Assembly: GCF_001262015.1 (NCBI RefSeq)
Contig: NZ_CP012074.1
Location: 392,501 to 456,500, forward strand
DNA: 64,000 nucleotides
From: Prevotella fusca JCM 17724
Lineage (GTDB): Bacteria; Bacteroidota; Bacteroidia; Bacteroidales; Bacteroidaceae
Reading direction: 5' to 3'
Positions 47,223 through 55,234 of this stretch are shown here, piece by piece. The position numbers were made by a program, and so were the translations under genes. Under the pieces are notes generated by a model that saw only the letters and a program-made list of their open reading frames with translations, was not told the DNA's origin and did no database searches. Numbering within the stretch: the first letter of the stretch is position 1; the number at the start of each line of letters is the position of its first letter.

Positions 47223-48089
47223 ATGGGTAGAGCAAAGACCGTAAGTCCGTTCTCGTTGAATAATATAGACCTCGGCGAACTGTCTGAGAAACATGGACAG
47301 TTTCTTGCAAACGACGATGTTGTGCTCGTCATTAATGGGCACATACAGTACAGTCCGTTTCTGGAGGAAGGAAAGATATACCAGGTTGTGGAGCCGCGTT
47401 TAGTGCTTGCCATGGAAGGTAATGCCGATATTTGTATCAACCTTCAGGACTGGCATATTGAGAAAGGAGCCATGATGCTTCTGCCTTCCGATACCATTCT
47501 TGAGGTCAAAGAGGTTTCTCCAGAAACACGTATCGTTGCTGTTGTTTTCAATGAAGGGATAGAAGTTTCAGAGGAAGCCATATTCACAACAGCACCGTCC
47601 GAGTTTGACCGCATATTGCGTATGGTCTATCTCACTTGGGATTTTGTGCAGCTCAAGCCTTATCGACGCAGGACTGTCCAGAATCTTCTGAAAGCGATGG
47701 TGTCTGATATTCAATATATTAAAGACATTGAAGAGAAGAATGAAAAGCATAATCACACCACACGCACACAAGAGCTCTTTATACAGTTCAAGCGTCTGAT
47801 ACATCGGCATTGTACCCATGAACGCTCCATACCTTTCTATGCAGAACAGCTTCATGTGACCCCGCACCACTTGTCGGCCATCATTAAGAAAGCCAGCAGC
47901 CAAAGCGTCATGTACTGGATTAACCGTGCTACGATTCAGGAAGCCAAATTGCTCTTGAAGACCAATGATGTGATGGGCTACGAGATAGCTGACCGGCTGA
48001 ACTTCCCCAGTGCATCGGCTTTCTCCAAGTACTTCAGGCGTGAGACGGGCATGACACCTCGGATGTATCAGGAGAATGTGAGTAAATAA
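47223..48089 (+). CDS. AraC-family transcriptional regulator
   Basis: This 288-residue protein has a cupin-like N-terminal sensor domain (about 30-135) and two C-terminal helix-turn-helix units: RSIPFYAEQLHVTPHHLSAI and MGYEIADRLNFPSASAFSKY, followed by FRRETGMTPRMY. It is divergent from the five-gene efflux operon and probably controls it in response to a small molecule. The group resembles short AraC regulators placed next to TolC/MFP pumps in Bacteroidota. Complete. Confidence 0.88.
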   Translation: MGRAKTVSPFSLNNIDLGELSEKHGQFLANDDVVLVINGHIQYSPFLEEGKIYQVVEPRLVLAMEGNADICINLQDWHIEKGAMMLLPSDTILEVKEVSPETRIVAVVFNEGIEVSEEAIFTTAPSEFDRILRMVYLTWDFVQLKPYRRRTVQNLLKAMVSDIQYIKDIEEKNEKHNHTTRTQELFIQFKRLIHRHCTHERSIPFYAEQLHVTPHHLSAIIKKASSQSVMYWINRATIQEAKLLLKTNDVMGYEIADRLNFPSASAFSKYFRRETGMTPRMYQENVSK

Positions 48090-48209
48090 TGTTTCTGAAC
48101 ATTCCGACAGCATCCGGCAGGGAAACATTGTAAATGCCAAATTGGTCGTTGGAAATTCTTACTACTTGCCAAATGCAGCGAAGTCTTACATGACGAACTT
48201 GAAGAAAAC

Positions 48210-48450
48210 CGCCTTTTTTATGAGAACAAAATTGCGTACAGGAAGTTTATAGATGCTTACTTGCGTTGCAAGTAAGCCTTGATCGAGGTCTAACTAAGGA
48301 TTAATTGAAGGCTTAAAGGGCGTTAGTTAGGAGGCAATTAAGCACTGATAATTTTGCTATTTTGTAACCACCTGATAGTCTGGTTGTATGTTTGTTTTTC
48401 TGTTGTGTCTGTTTATGATTAAAAGACTTTTTTCGTTGTCTTATGTAAGT
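48210..48450. repeat. Intergenic repeat family 2, copy B, with a four-unit 22-bp array (48257-48344)
   Basis: Units start at 48257, 48279, 48301 and 48323, exactly 22 bp apart; the third reads TTAATTGAAGGCTTAAAGGG plus CG, as in copy A at 37625. Downstream words match copy A until about 48450. Homology to copy A then resumes near 48805, with dispersed repeat copy d lying between. Confidence 0.65.
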
Positions 48451-48479
48451 TAGTGCTGACCGGTAAATTTACCCCTTAC

Positions 48480-48800
48480 AAGTTAGTCTTTAGTGCCTGA
48501 ATATATGCCTAATAATACCAATATGGGAATCTCTCTTCTATATTCTGCCGATGTGTTGTTGCCCATCACACGTGGTGTTTTTGGTAAACACCAATGGTGT
48601 TCAGTACTAAATACCTTGCAATATGTTTCTCTGTATGGGAGCAATCTTTTGTCAGAAAAGAGTTGTACTACCCAAAGCAAACAAACCTTATTTGATAGTG
48701 AGGGCTTACTTTTCCAAAGACAGCACGATATTATCCATTTAAAAGAGATTCCGCATGGGAGCGCATACTATTTGAGTTTTATCGGACAATAATATATGTA
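48480..48800 (-). repeat. Dispersed intergenic repeat, copy d, inverted (core 48587-48601)
   Basis: The reverse complement matches copy a from GATAAAACTCAAATAG through GTAGTACAACTCTTTTCTG to the core AACACCAATGGTGTT and GGCAACAACACATC. It appears to sit within family 2 copy B, which would make it a later arrival. No gene is seen between 48090 and 49186 apart from these repeats. Confidence 0.65.
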
Positions 48801-49006
48801 AATGCATTTCATTGTTTCAAATCAGTTGTTTGAGAAGCGTTCTCATACTTTTAAAAGAGCTTTCACGTGTCTATACCGTGACGAATGTTTGTCCCATTAT
48901 CAGGCAATAACATTTTTGTTATGAGCTTATGATTTAATGAATAGATTTAGGATCAATAGCTCTCAATAAGATTATACTTCTAATGAATCGAGGTAAAAGC
49001 TAAAAA

Positions 49007-49026
49007 GGCTTGTCTCACGACAAGCC
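49007..49026. terminator. Short hairpin near the prophage edge
   Basis: GGCTTGTC (49007-49014) pairs with GACAAGCC (49019-49026), preceded by an A-run and followed by CATTTAT. It would terminate leftward transcription well. Confidence 0.6.
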
Positions 49027-49186
49027 CATTTATAATACAAAAACATTATGAGTTTGCAAATCATACGTAACTCATTGATTTTCAGTACTATAAAGCTATG
49101 TCGGATTAATCCTCCACTGAGTCCAAGACTTTAGGGTATTTTGTGCAAAGATACTAAACTTCTAGGAGACTACCAAACTAAAAGGT

Positions 49187-49222
49187 AATAAAAAAGTAGC
49201 CTAACTTCTCAGTCAAGCTACT
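49187..49222 (-). terminator. Terminator at the left end of the prophage
   Basis: AGTAGC (49195-49200) pairs with GCTACT (49217-49222), with further weak pairing inside. On the minus strand it is followed by TTTTTTATTA. Confidence 0.65.
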
Positions 49223-49278
49223 CAGTTACAATATAAAATTTATAGAAGGTTTTTATAATGAAAGTAAAACTAACTAAC

Positions 49279-49632
49279 TTATTCTATTAGCCCTCTTTTC
49301 TTAGCCTCTAATATTGCCCTTAATACTAGGTCTTTAGTATCTGGGTTAATTATTGCACTATCAAACCTCTTTAAGAAATCTAAATCATCTTTATTTTTTT
49401 TCTCAGCTACTACTACCTCTTTCAAGCCCTTTAAGTTCTGTAGCAGTTCCTCATACATTCCTACCTGTTCCTCTACCTTCTTAACAAGTCCTTCCAGCTC
49501 TAAAGGTCTCTCATCTGTCACCTCAGCTAGGTATGTTCCAAAGTACTTGTTACGTTCCTGCCTAGTGGTCTTGAAAAGGTCTGCTACTGTCTCAAACTCT
49601 TTAGTCTCATTCTTTCTTGTTACTTTAATCAT
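49279..49632 (-). CDS. Prophage-end protein, unrecognised, coiled coil
   Basis: This 117-residue protein starts MIKVTRKNETKEFETVADLF. It is acidic/basic and mainly helical (LVKKVEEQVGMYEELLQNLK), without a signal or membrane segment. It has its own promoter box at 49702-49709 and a terminator downstream, so it can be expressed independently of the phage late operon. No family recognised. Confidence 0.6.
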   Translation of the reverse strand: MIKVTRKNETKEFETVADLFKTTRQERNKYFGTYLAEVTDERPLELEGLVKKVEEQVGMYEELLQNLKGLKEVVVAEKKNKDDLDFLKRFDSAIINPDTKDLVLRAILEAKKRGLIE

Positions 49633-49701
49633 TGTTTACTGTCGCTGTTTATAGTGTGCCTCCACTTCTTTGTTATTACTTAATTATTGTTTTGTGTGTT
49701 G

Positions 49702-49709
49702 CAAAGTTA
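49702..49709 (-). promoter_or_regulatory. -7 box for the leftmost prophage gene
   Basis: TAACTTTG on the minus strand lies about 70 bases before ATG 49632. Confidence 0.5.
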
Positions 49710-49738
49710 GTACGTCCTAGGTGGTCTTGCAAGTATTA

Positions 49739-50656
49739 CTAAGATTCTGAATGTACACTATACAAAATACCTTCTATTAGTGTCCCTAGCTTGTCTGTAT
49801 CGTCTTCTTCTAATAGGTCTAGGTTGCTCTTTAGTGTCCTTCTATCCCCTGTCTCCTTGAATGTCTCAGCCCACTTACTTTGTTCTAGGCTTGCTGGGTG
49901 TTTGGTTGGGTTAAATCTATATCCTGCCCTATCTAGTACTTCATAGGCAACAGTATAATAATGTCTGCTACTCTTACCAAGCCTCCTTAGTTCAGCTTGT
50001 ATATCTTCATTCATACTACCCTGTCTAATCTGTTCCTGTAGCTGTTCTGTTAGGGTAGTTAGTTTTTTAGCCCTGTCTTTTACTTCTATACCTAATTCTT
50101 TCAGTGCAGCTATTACCTTCTTTCTATCCTTCATACCTACCTCTATTTCTATCTTGCCACCGTCCACTGTAAAGTAGTTAGTCTTCTGTAGGGTAAAGTT
50201 AATAGCACTGTCGATTAGTTCCTTAGTTGCTGGGTAGTTATAGTCTAAGCTAGGATATTTCATACTAGCCCACCTCTTCTTAACCTGTTCCCTGCTAAGT
50301 CTATATTCAAGCCCTAACCCCTGTAGCACCTCTTTAGCCTGTTCCGTCTTGCCTGTCTCTACCCTAATCATCAAGTCCTCACCTGCCTTAACAATTAGGT
50401 CATTAATCCACTGGCTAATATTTCTAGGGTTAACTGTTTCTAAGACCCTAACCGCCTCAGTATCTAGGTTAACGCTATATTTCTTAGTAGGGCTTGTTCG
50501 TCTCATCATTTCTATATCGTCCCTACCTGCAATGATTCTATACACTGTCTGCTCACTACCTATCCCAGTCAGTGCTAGTATCTCCTTTATACTGTACTTC
50601 TTACTTCTATACAGTCTAACTACATCCTCCTGCTGCTCACTACTTAATCTAGCCAT
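49739..50656 (-). CDS. Prophage HTH-domain protein
   Basis: This 305-residue protein opens with a resolvase-like helix-turn-helix (VVRLYRSKKYSIKEILALTG, then SEQTVYRIIAGRD, residues about 12-45). The remainder is charged and helical (KKVIAALKELGIEVKDRAKK and LTTLTEQLQEQIRQGS). It may bind DNA and regulate phage or host genes, but no family assignment is possible by eye. It is downstream of a terminator, and I found no clear promoter of its own. Confidence 0.6.
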   Translation of the reverse strand: MARLSSEQQEDVVRLYRSKKYSIKEILALTGIGSEQTVYRIIAGRDDIEMMRRTSPTKKYSVNLDTEAVRVLETVNPRNISQWINDLIVKAGEDLMIRVETGKTEQAKEVLQGLGLEYRLSREQVKKRWASMKYPSLDYNYPATKELIDSAINFTLQKTNYFTVDGGKIEIEVGMKDRKKVIAALKELGIEVKDRAKKLTTLTEQLQEQIRQGSMNEDIQAELRRLGKSSRHYYTVAYEVLDRAGYRFNPTKHPASLEQSKWAETFKETGDRRTLKSNLDLLEEDDTDKLGTLIEGILYSVHSES

Positions 50657-50673
50657 ATCTTTAGAAAATTAAA

Positions 50674-50699
50674 AGCCCAACCTACTAAAAGACTGGGCT
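50674..50699 (-). terminator. Terminator after the small prophage gene
   Basis: AGCCCA (50674-50679) pairs with TGGGCT (50694-50699). The minus-strand continuation is TTTTAATTTTCT. Confidence 0.65.
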
Positions 50700-50709
50700 A
50701 GTTACTTAC

Positions 50710-50919
50710 TTACTTAACAGGTTCACTATATACCTCTTCCCTTGTTTCACTATCTACTATGCTAACTGTACCTCCTTTATAGTCTTCAAAATAACTATAA
50801 CTTGTACCGTTATAAGCCTTAATGTAATCTAAGCAGTATTCATAGCTCTCACTAAAACCTTTGCAGCTACTATCTAGTGAATCATTAAACACTACATCAA
50901 ATTTCCTAGTCTGTTTCAT
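50710..50919 (-). CDS. Small prophage protein with its own promoter and terminator (moron-like)
   Basis: The frame opens at 50970, but a promoter box lies inside that stretch, so ATG 50919 is preferred, giving 69 residues starting MKQTRKFDVVFNDSLDSSCK. It is acidic with several Tyr residues (YEYCLDYIKAYNGTSYSYFE). No family recognised. The gene forms an isolated unit between two terminators at the end of the structural genes, the arrangement of phage morons, which often benefit the lysogen. Confidence 0.55.
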   Translation of the reverse strand: MKQTRKFDVVFNDSLDSSCKGFSESYEYCLDYIKAYNGTSYSYFEDYKGGTVSIVDSETREEVYSEPVK

Positions 50920-50947
50920 ATTGCTAATGTTTTTAATTATTACACTG

Positions 50948-50955
50948 CAAAGATA
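50948..50955 (-). promoter_or_regulatory. -7 box of the moron-like gene
   Basis: TATCTTTG on the minus strand lies 29 bases before ATG 50919 and matches host promoters exactly. Confidence 0.6.
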
Positions 50956-51023
50956 GGTAGAATATTCCAACTATCAAAATAAAATAATATCGGATTGTAC
51001 TAAAAAGAGTTAAAAAAAAGATT

Positions 51024-51055
51024 GTCCGTGATACCCTTTACTAGATACCACGGAC
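51024..51055 (-). terminator. Terminator of the prophage structural operon
   Basis: GTCCGTG (51024-51030) pairs with CACGGAC (51049-51055). On the minus strand the stem is followed by a CTTTTTTTT tract. Confidence 0.8.
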
Positions 51056-51064
51056 TACAAAGAC

Positions 51065-51358
51065 CTATTCTACTTCCTCTTTCTTATCCTTATCTTCCTC
51101 CTGTTCTATCAGCTTCTTTACTATTGCCTTGTTCGTGCTTATCTCATAGGACTTGAACTTTTGATTTATATAGAGTGTACACCCAAATATAGCACCCCCA
51201 AACGTAAGAGCCATAGAAAAATAAGCTAAGACACTATTCTCTACATATTTAAGCATGAAAAAACTAATATAACATAGTACAGCACCACTGATTATCATTA
51301 GTACAGCGGTCGTATAGCTGATTAGGTCTTTATGTTCCTTTGTCATTCTTATCATCAT
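51065..51358 (-). CDS. Small two-helix prophage membrane protein, holin candidate
   Basis: This 97-residue protein has two membrane helices (YTTAVLMIISGAVLCYISFF and YFSMALTFGGAIFGCTLYI) and a charged C-terminal tail (LIEQEEDKDKKEEVE). Its size, topology and position directly after the tail fiber gene fit a holin, which forms the lysis pore. No endolysin is visible next to it, so the assignment is tentative. The start could also be ATG 51346. Confidence 0.55.
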   Translation of the reverse strand: MMIRMTKEHKDLISYTTAVLMIISGAVLCYISFFMLKYVENSVLAYFSMALTFGGAIFGCTLYINQKFKSYEISTNKAIVKKLIEQEEDKDKKEEVE

Positions 51359-51367
51359 TGTATTATA

Positions 51368-54300
51368 TTAGTATGTAGGAGTGATTTTATACAAGTTCCA
51401 GTATTTCCCATCAAACAGGACTTTTACCACACCTGTCCAGTCTCCAGATATTACAGTAGATTTCTCTAGTACAACCCCACTATTACCGTATCTGATTATA
51501 GTATGTTGTTTGTGAGTATCTCCGTCTACCATTACTGTTAGTCTACCCTGACCTCGTTTGTATATAGTATATTCCTGTCCAGTCTGTAGGGTCTGGGGCA
51601 GTTCACCATGTTTCTTTAGGTAGCTTATCTTTTCCTCGGTCGTCGGTTTTATACTAAGTTCCTTGTGAGTTAGGGTGTCGGTATCTGGAAGTTGTAGGGT
51701 AGTGTCTAGGTTTCCTGCCAACTCTTCCTCAACCTCTGCACTGTTTACTATGATATTCTTACAATATGTGTCAAGTCTATGTGAACCTGCCCCTATAATT
51801 CTGGTATATTCCCTCAGACCATACACATTGCCGTCTAGTATTGTAATTGCAGAATCCAGACTGTTACTCACACTGCTTATCTTTATGGCATCTTGACTGT
51901 TACTTACTATGTCTAGATTTACGTCTCTACTATAGGGACTGATTGCTACCTTACTATAGACACCTTTTTTCTTAATAGTCTCATCAACCCTAGAACTAAG
52001 ACCGTGACTGTGTATATTAGTCTCTACCGTCTCATTGTCAACTCCCTTAACAGTACCACGATAATAAAAACCATCTTCCCCTACCTTATAAATACCTGTG
52101 GGACTTTCAATATAGCGAGTCTTAATTTTACCGTTCTCAAACAGTGCCGTTTCTGTATTGCCGTTCTTAATCTTTACCTTCCCTGCATCTAGTACAATAT
52201 CACCATTCCGTACCTTAGCCTCTATCTTATCTGCACTCTGTTTAAGGTAAGATTCAGTGCCATTTATTCTCACTACACTCAAGCCCTGTATGTCTATCCA
52301 CCAGCTCCTATTAGTATCTTGTCCTGTTTGGTATGCACTTTCAAAATAAATAGAAAGCGTGTTATCTACTACTTCTACTATCTTACTAACTGGCTGACCA
52401 CTCACTATATTTGCAGGCTGTGAATAATCTAAGACTGAATCCTTACCAATTACTACCTTAAGTCTAACATCTGCTGCACTGAGGTAGGGTGTGAATCTAA
52501 CCAAGTACTGACCGTTTGGAATTGCGCTACTATTACTATCAAACAAGACGGTATAGTCAATATCCTGTAACTGTCCCCCTGCCTTGTCAATATCAAATAA
52601 CATCCTAACCGTGTCCGTGCTGTGATTGTAGGATATACTTTGTGCCGGGTGGTGGTCGTTGGGAAAGTTCTGTACAAAATCAAATCCTACCCTGTTCCTG
52701 CTGTAGTAATTATATATATCACTACTACTAGGACTCCAACCTGTCACTGTATTTCCTTCTTCTAGCTTTAAATCCCAGAACTTAATACTAACATACTTCA
52801 GCCCATCACTATAGGAATTTAGCCTTAGTTGGTAATGGTCAGTGGTTGGGCAGGTAAAAGTCCAAACCCCTTCACTCTCTGCATTTTCGCTTGTGAATAG
52901 TAGGTTATCAGATTTACCACATAACCACACTGTATAAGATTTCTCCGTTTCTCCACTATGACCGCTACTAAGGTGACCATCTGATTTTAGCTGTAGTGTA
53001 TATTTCTTACCTGCTTCTAATAGTTCAGTTTCTACACCTCTATAGTACATATAACCGTCCTTTTCTTTGCTAGTATGTAATAGTGGGGTAGGCTGTCTAA
53101 AATCAATAACACCATTTAATAAGTTCTGACCTCCAACACTGAAATCTCTAACAGTCTCTTCAACCCTGCTAACCTTACTTTCAGTTTCGCTAGCTGTCTG
53201 TCTGAGTGTGTTAATGTCTCGTGTTGTGGTCTTCTTAAGGTTATCTAGTTCTGTCCTTGTCCCTGCTACTGTCTGCTCTATACTACCTGCTTTCTGTGTG
53301 AGGCTACTGATATTACTTTCAGCCCTTCCTAGCTTTCCTGTTACGGTGTCTAGGTTGGTCTTATTATTCTGTACCTGTGTCTTAATAGTGTCTGCCGTCT
53401 GAGTTAGCTGTGTTACCTTATTCTCAACTGTTCCTATCCTACCTGTTACATTATTAATACTCTGCTTTGTGTCTTGTACTTGTGCCTTGATTTGGTCTGT
53501 AACTGAAAAAACGGTACTTGGTAGGACGGAGACAGGGATAGTGAATGAGTCTACCAGCTTATCACCGCTTAGCAGGTTAAATGTAAAGGTAGTCTGTCCA
53601 GTATATGGTAGTGTCTGTGAGTGCTTAAACTTACCTTCCCTGTTAATTCCAATAAGTCCACCGCTATACTGTATCTTATTGGCTGGTGTATTATCAGAAC
53701 TTACACTACTTGCACTCTGACCTACTACCTCTATCAGCCCTAAGTCAATGTTTAGGGATAGTCTATTTGTAGTATCTACCACTGCTACACTACCGCCCCT
53801 GTCATAGAGTTTATAGTATGGTGTTGGGTCTAAGTCTCTACCGTCTCTACCACGTTCACCCTGTGCAGATATACCTAGGTTCTGATTTCCAACCCACCAT
53901 ACACCGTTTACAATTCTAGGGCTAAGTCCATCACTACCACGCTCTCCCTTTTCGCCTCGGTCTCCTTTATCTCCTTTCTGACCTACTGCTGATATACCTG
54001 TGTTTGTATTACCTATCCACCACACCCCATTTTTAATAATAGGTGTACTTCCATCTTGTCCGTTCCTACCTGCTGCACTAATACCACTATCCTTATACTT
54101 GCTTTGGTCTTTATCCCAAATCATCCAATTACCAGTACTTCCAATATAAGGTGTACCACTAGCGGTTAGTTTAATTCTCTCAGCTATGTATTGTTCAAGT
54201 GTCTTTCCTGTCTCAACCTTAAACTCACCTTGAAACTTATTACCACTCTTACTTAGTACGTTCTGCCTGTATGGTTCAAGTTGGTAGCTAGATATTCCAC

Positions 54301-55234
54301 TATACTGTACAATACTAGGGGCTTTAATAGTAGGGTCTAAGTAGGTTGAGTTATAAGCACTGATAATTATAGCTGAACTTCTTGTAGTATCTGTTAGGTT
54401 TCCAAGTTGTACAATCTCATCACCTACAGAAGGGTTACTATTACTCTTACTGTCCTTATCGGTATTGCTTAGGATTATGTAGTTATAGTCCCCATCCGTA
54501 CCTGCCTCTATACATTTCCTCCAATAATACGTACTGCCTGTATTTAAGTTAAAAGTCTGACATACTACTAAGTCATTGGCTAGGAACTGATTTACAACTT
54601 TCTTATTATCATCGCTATTTTTCCAGCTACACTTAAAATTACCATTACCCTGTACCTCTACCTTATCAAGTTTAGCACTAGCAGGGGTTAATATTAATTG
54701 CCCACCTACAGCCCTAACTTCATCTATACTAAGACTAAAGAAATGTGCTGCTTTGTTGACTGTCAGATTATCTACTACTATATCCTTACCTGTTAACCTC
54801 TCTGTATCTACTCCCTTAGCTGTCAACTGTTGAGTATTGTGTGTTTGGGTTGTTAGGTCGGTTATAGTTCCTGTATCACTGTTTAGGTTTGTGGTGGTTA
54901 GTGATTGGCTAGTATGTGATTGAGTAGTTAGGTTTGTAATGGTAGAATCTGTTGCACTTACACTTCCTCCTATGATAGTGGTATATCTTAGTTCCTGTCC
55001 TGTCACGCTATCTATCTTACCTGCTTGCGTATTGATAGCCTTTGCACTAATACTACCGTCACTTTCGATATTACCAACTTCCTTTAGGTCTCCGCTTATG
55101 TCATGTCTACCATCATATACCTGTCCCCAAAGTAAGTGAGGCTCTAAGGTACTATTCTGACTGCCACCTATACCACCACTTCCACCACTGCCTACACTTT
55201 CCTTTTTCTTTGCATAACTTACTACTTCTATCAT
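51368..55234 (-). CDS. Large tail fiber / host-contact protein with collagen-like repeats
   Basis: This 1,288-residue protein begins with a Gly/Ser-rich linker and a Thr/Ser-rich region of near-repeats (LTTQSHTSQSLTTTNLNSDT). At about 405-480 a module occurs twice: a Gly-x-y collagen-like run (KGDKGDRGEKGERGSDG), each with the motif NGVWW[IV]GN. A long coiled region (about 600-720) and a beta-sandwich with FWDLKLEEGNTVTGWSPS follow, then a C-terminal domain ending near GNSGVVLEKSTVISGDWTG. It is probably the trimeric fiber that touches the host surface. Its start overlaps the upstream stop by 4 bases. Confidence 0.75.
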   Translation of the reverse strand: MIEVVSYAKKKESVGSGGSGGIGGSQNSTLEPHLLWGQVYDGRHDISGDLKEVGNIESDGSISAKAINTQAGKIDSVTGQELRYTTIIGGSVSATDSTITNLTTQSHTSQSLTTTNLNSDTGTITDLTTQTHNTQQLTAKGVDTERLTGKDIVVDNLTVNKAAHFFSLSIDEVRAVGGQLILTPASAKLDKVEVQGNGNFKCSWKNSDDNKKVVNQFLANDLVVCQTFNLNTGSTYYWRKCIEAGTDGDYNYIILSNTDKDSKSNSNPSVGDEIVQLGNLTDTTRSSAIIISAYNSTYLDPTIKAPSIVQYSGISSYQLEPYRQNVLSKSGNKFQGEFKVETGKTLEQYIAERIKLTASGTPYIGSTGNWMIWDKDQSKYKDSGISAAGRNGQDGSTPIIKNGVWWIGNTNTGISAVGQKGDKGDRGEKGERGSDGLSPRIVNGVWWVGNQNLGISAQGERGRDGRDLDPTPYYKLYDRGGSVAVVDTTNRLSLNIDLGLIEVVGQSASSVSSDNTPANKIQYSGGLIGINREGKFKHSQTLPYTGQTTFTFNLLSGDKLVDSFTIPVSVLPSTVFSVTDQIKAQVQDTKQSINNVTGRIGTVENKVTQLTQTADTIKTQVQNNKTNLDTVTGKLGRAESNISSLTQKAGSIEQTVAGTRTELDNLKKTTTRDINTLRQTASETESKVSRVEETVRDFSVGGQNLLNGVIDFRQPTPLLHTSKEKDGYMYYRGVETELLEAGKKYTLQLKSDGHLSSGHSGETEKSYTVWLCGKSDNLLFTSENAESEGVWTFTCPTTDHYQLRLNSYSDGLKYVSIKFWDLKLEEGNTVTGWSPSSSDIYNYYSRNRVGFDFVQNFPNDHHPAQSISYNHSTDTVRMLFDIDKAGGQLQDIDYTVLFDSNSSAIPNGQYLVRFTPYLSAADVRLKVVIGKDSVLDYSQPANIVSGQPVSKIVEVVDNTLSIYFESAYQTGQDTNRSWWIDIQGLSVVRINGTESYLKQSADKIEAKVRNGDIVLDAGKVKIKNGNTETALFENGKIKTRYIESPTGIYKVGEDGFYYRGTVKGVDNETVETNIHSHGLSSRVDETIKKKGVYSKVAISPYSRDVNLDIVSNSQDAIKISSVSNSLDSAITILDGNVYGLREYTRIIGAGSHRLDTYCKNIIVNSAEVEEELAGNLDTTLQLPDTDTLTHKELSIKPTTEEKISYLKKHGELPQTLQTGQEYTIYKRGQGRLTVMVDGDTHKQHTIIRYGNSGVVLEKSTVISGDWTGVVKVLFDGKYWNLYKITPTY

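Noticed and set aside
48493..48792. A 99-codon plus-strand frame in dispersed repeat copy d
   Set aside because: It lies opposite the repeat orientation and is not present in the other copies.
48900..49278. Search for a prophage attachment site or tRNA at the left boundary
   Set aside because: No tRNA-like sequence or convincing repeat could be identified, and the other prophage end is outside the window.
53800..54080. Short repeats in the tail fiber considered as a CRISPR array
   Set aside because: They are in frame, encode Gly-x-y repeats, and have no uniform spacers.
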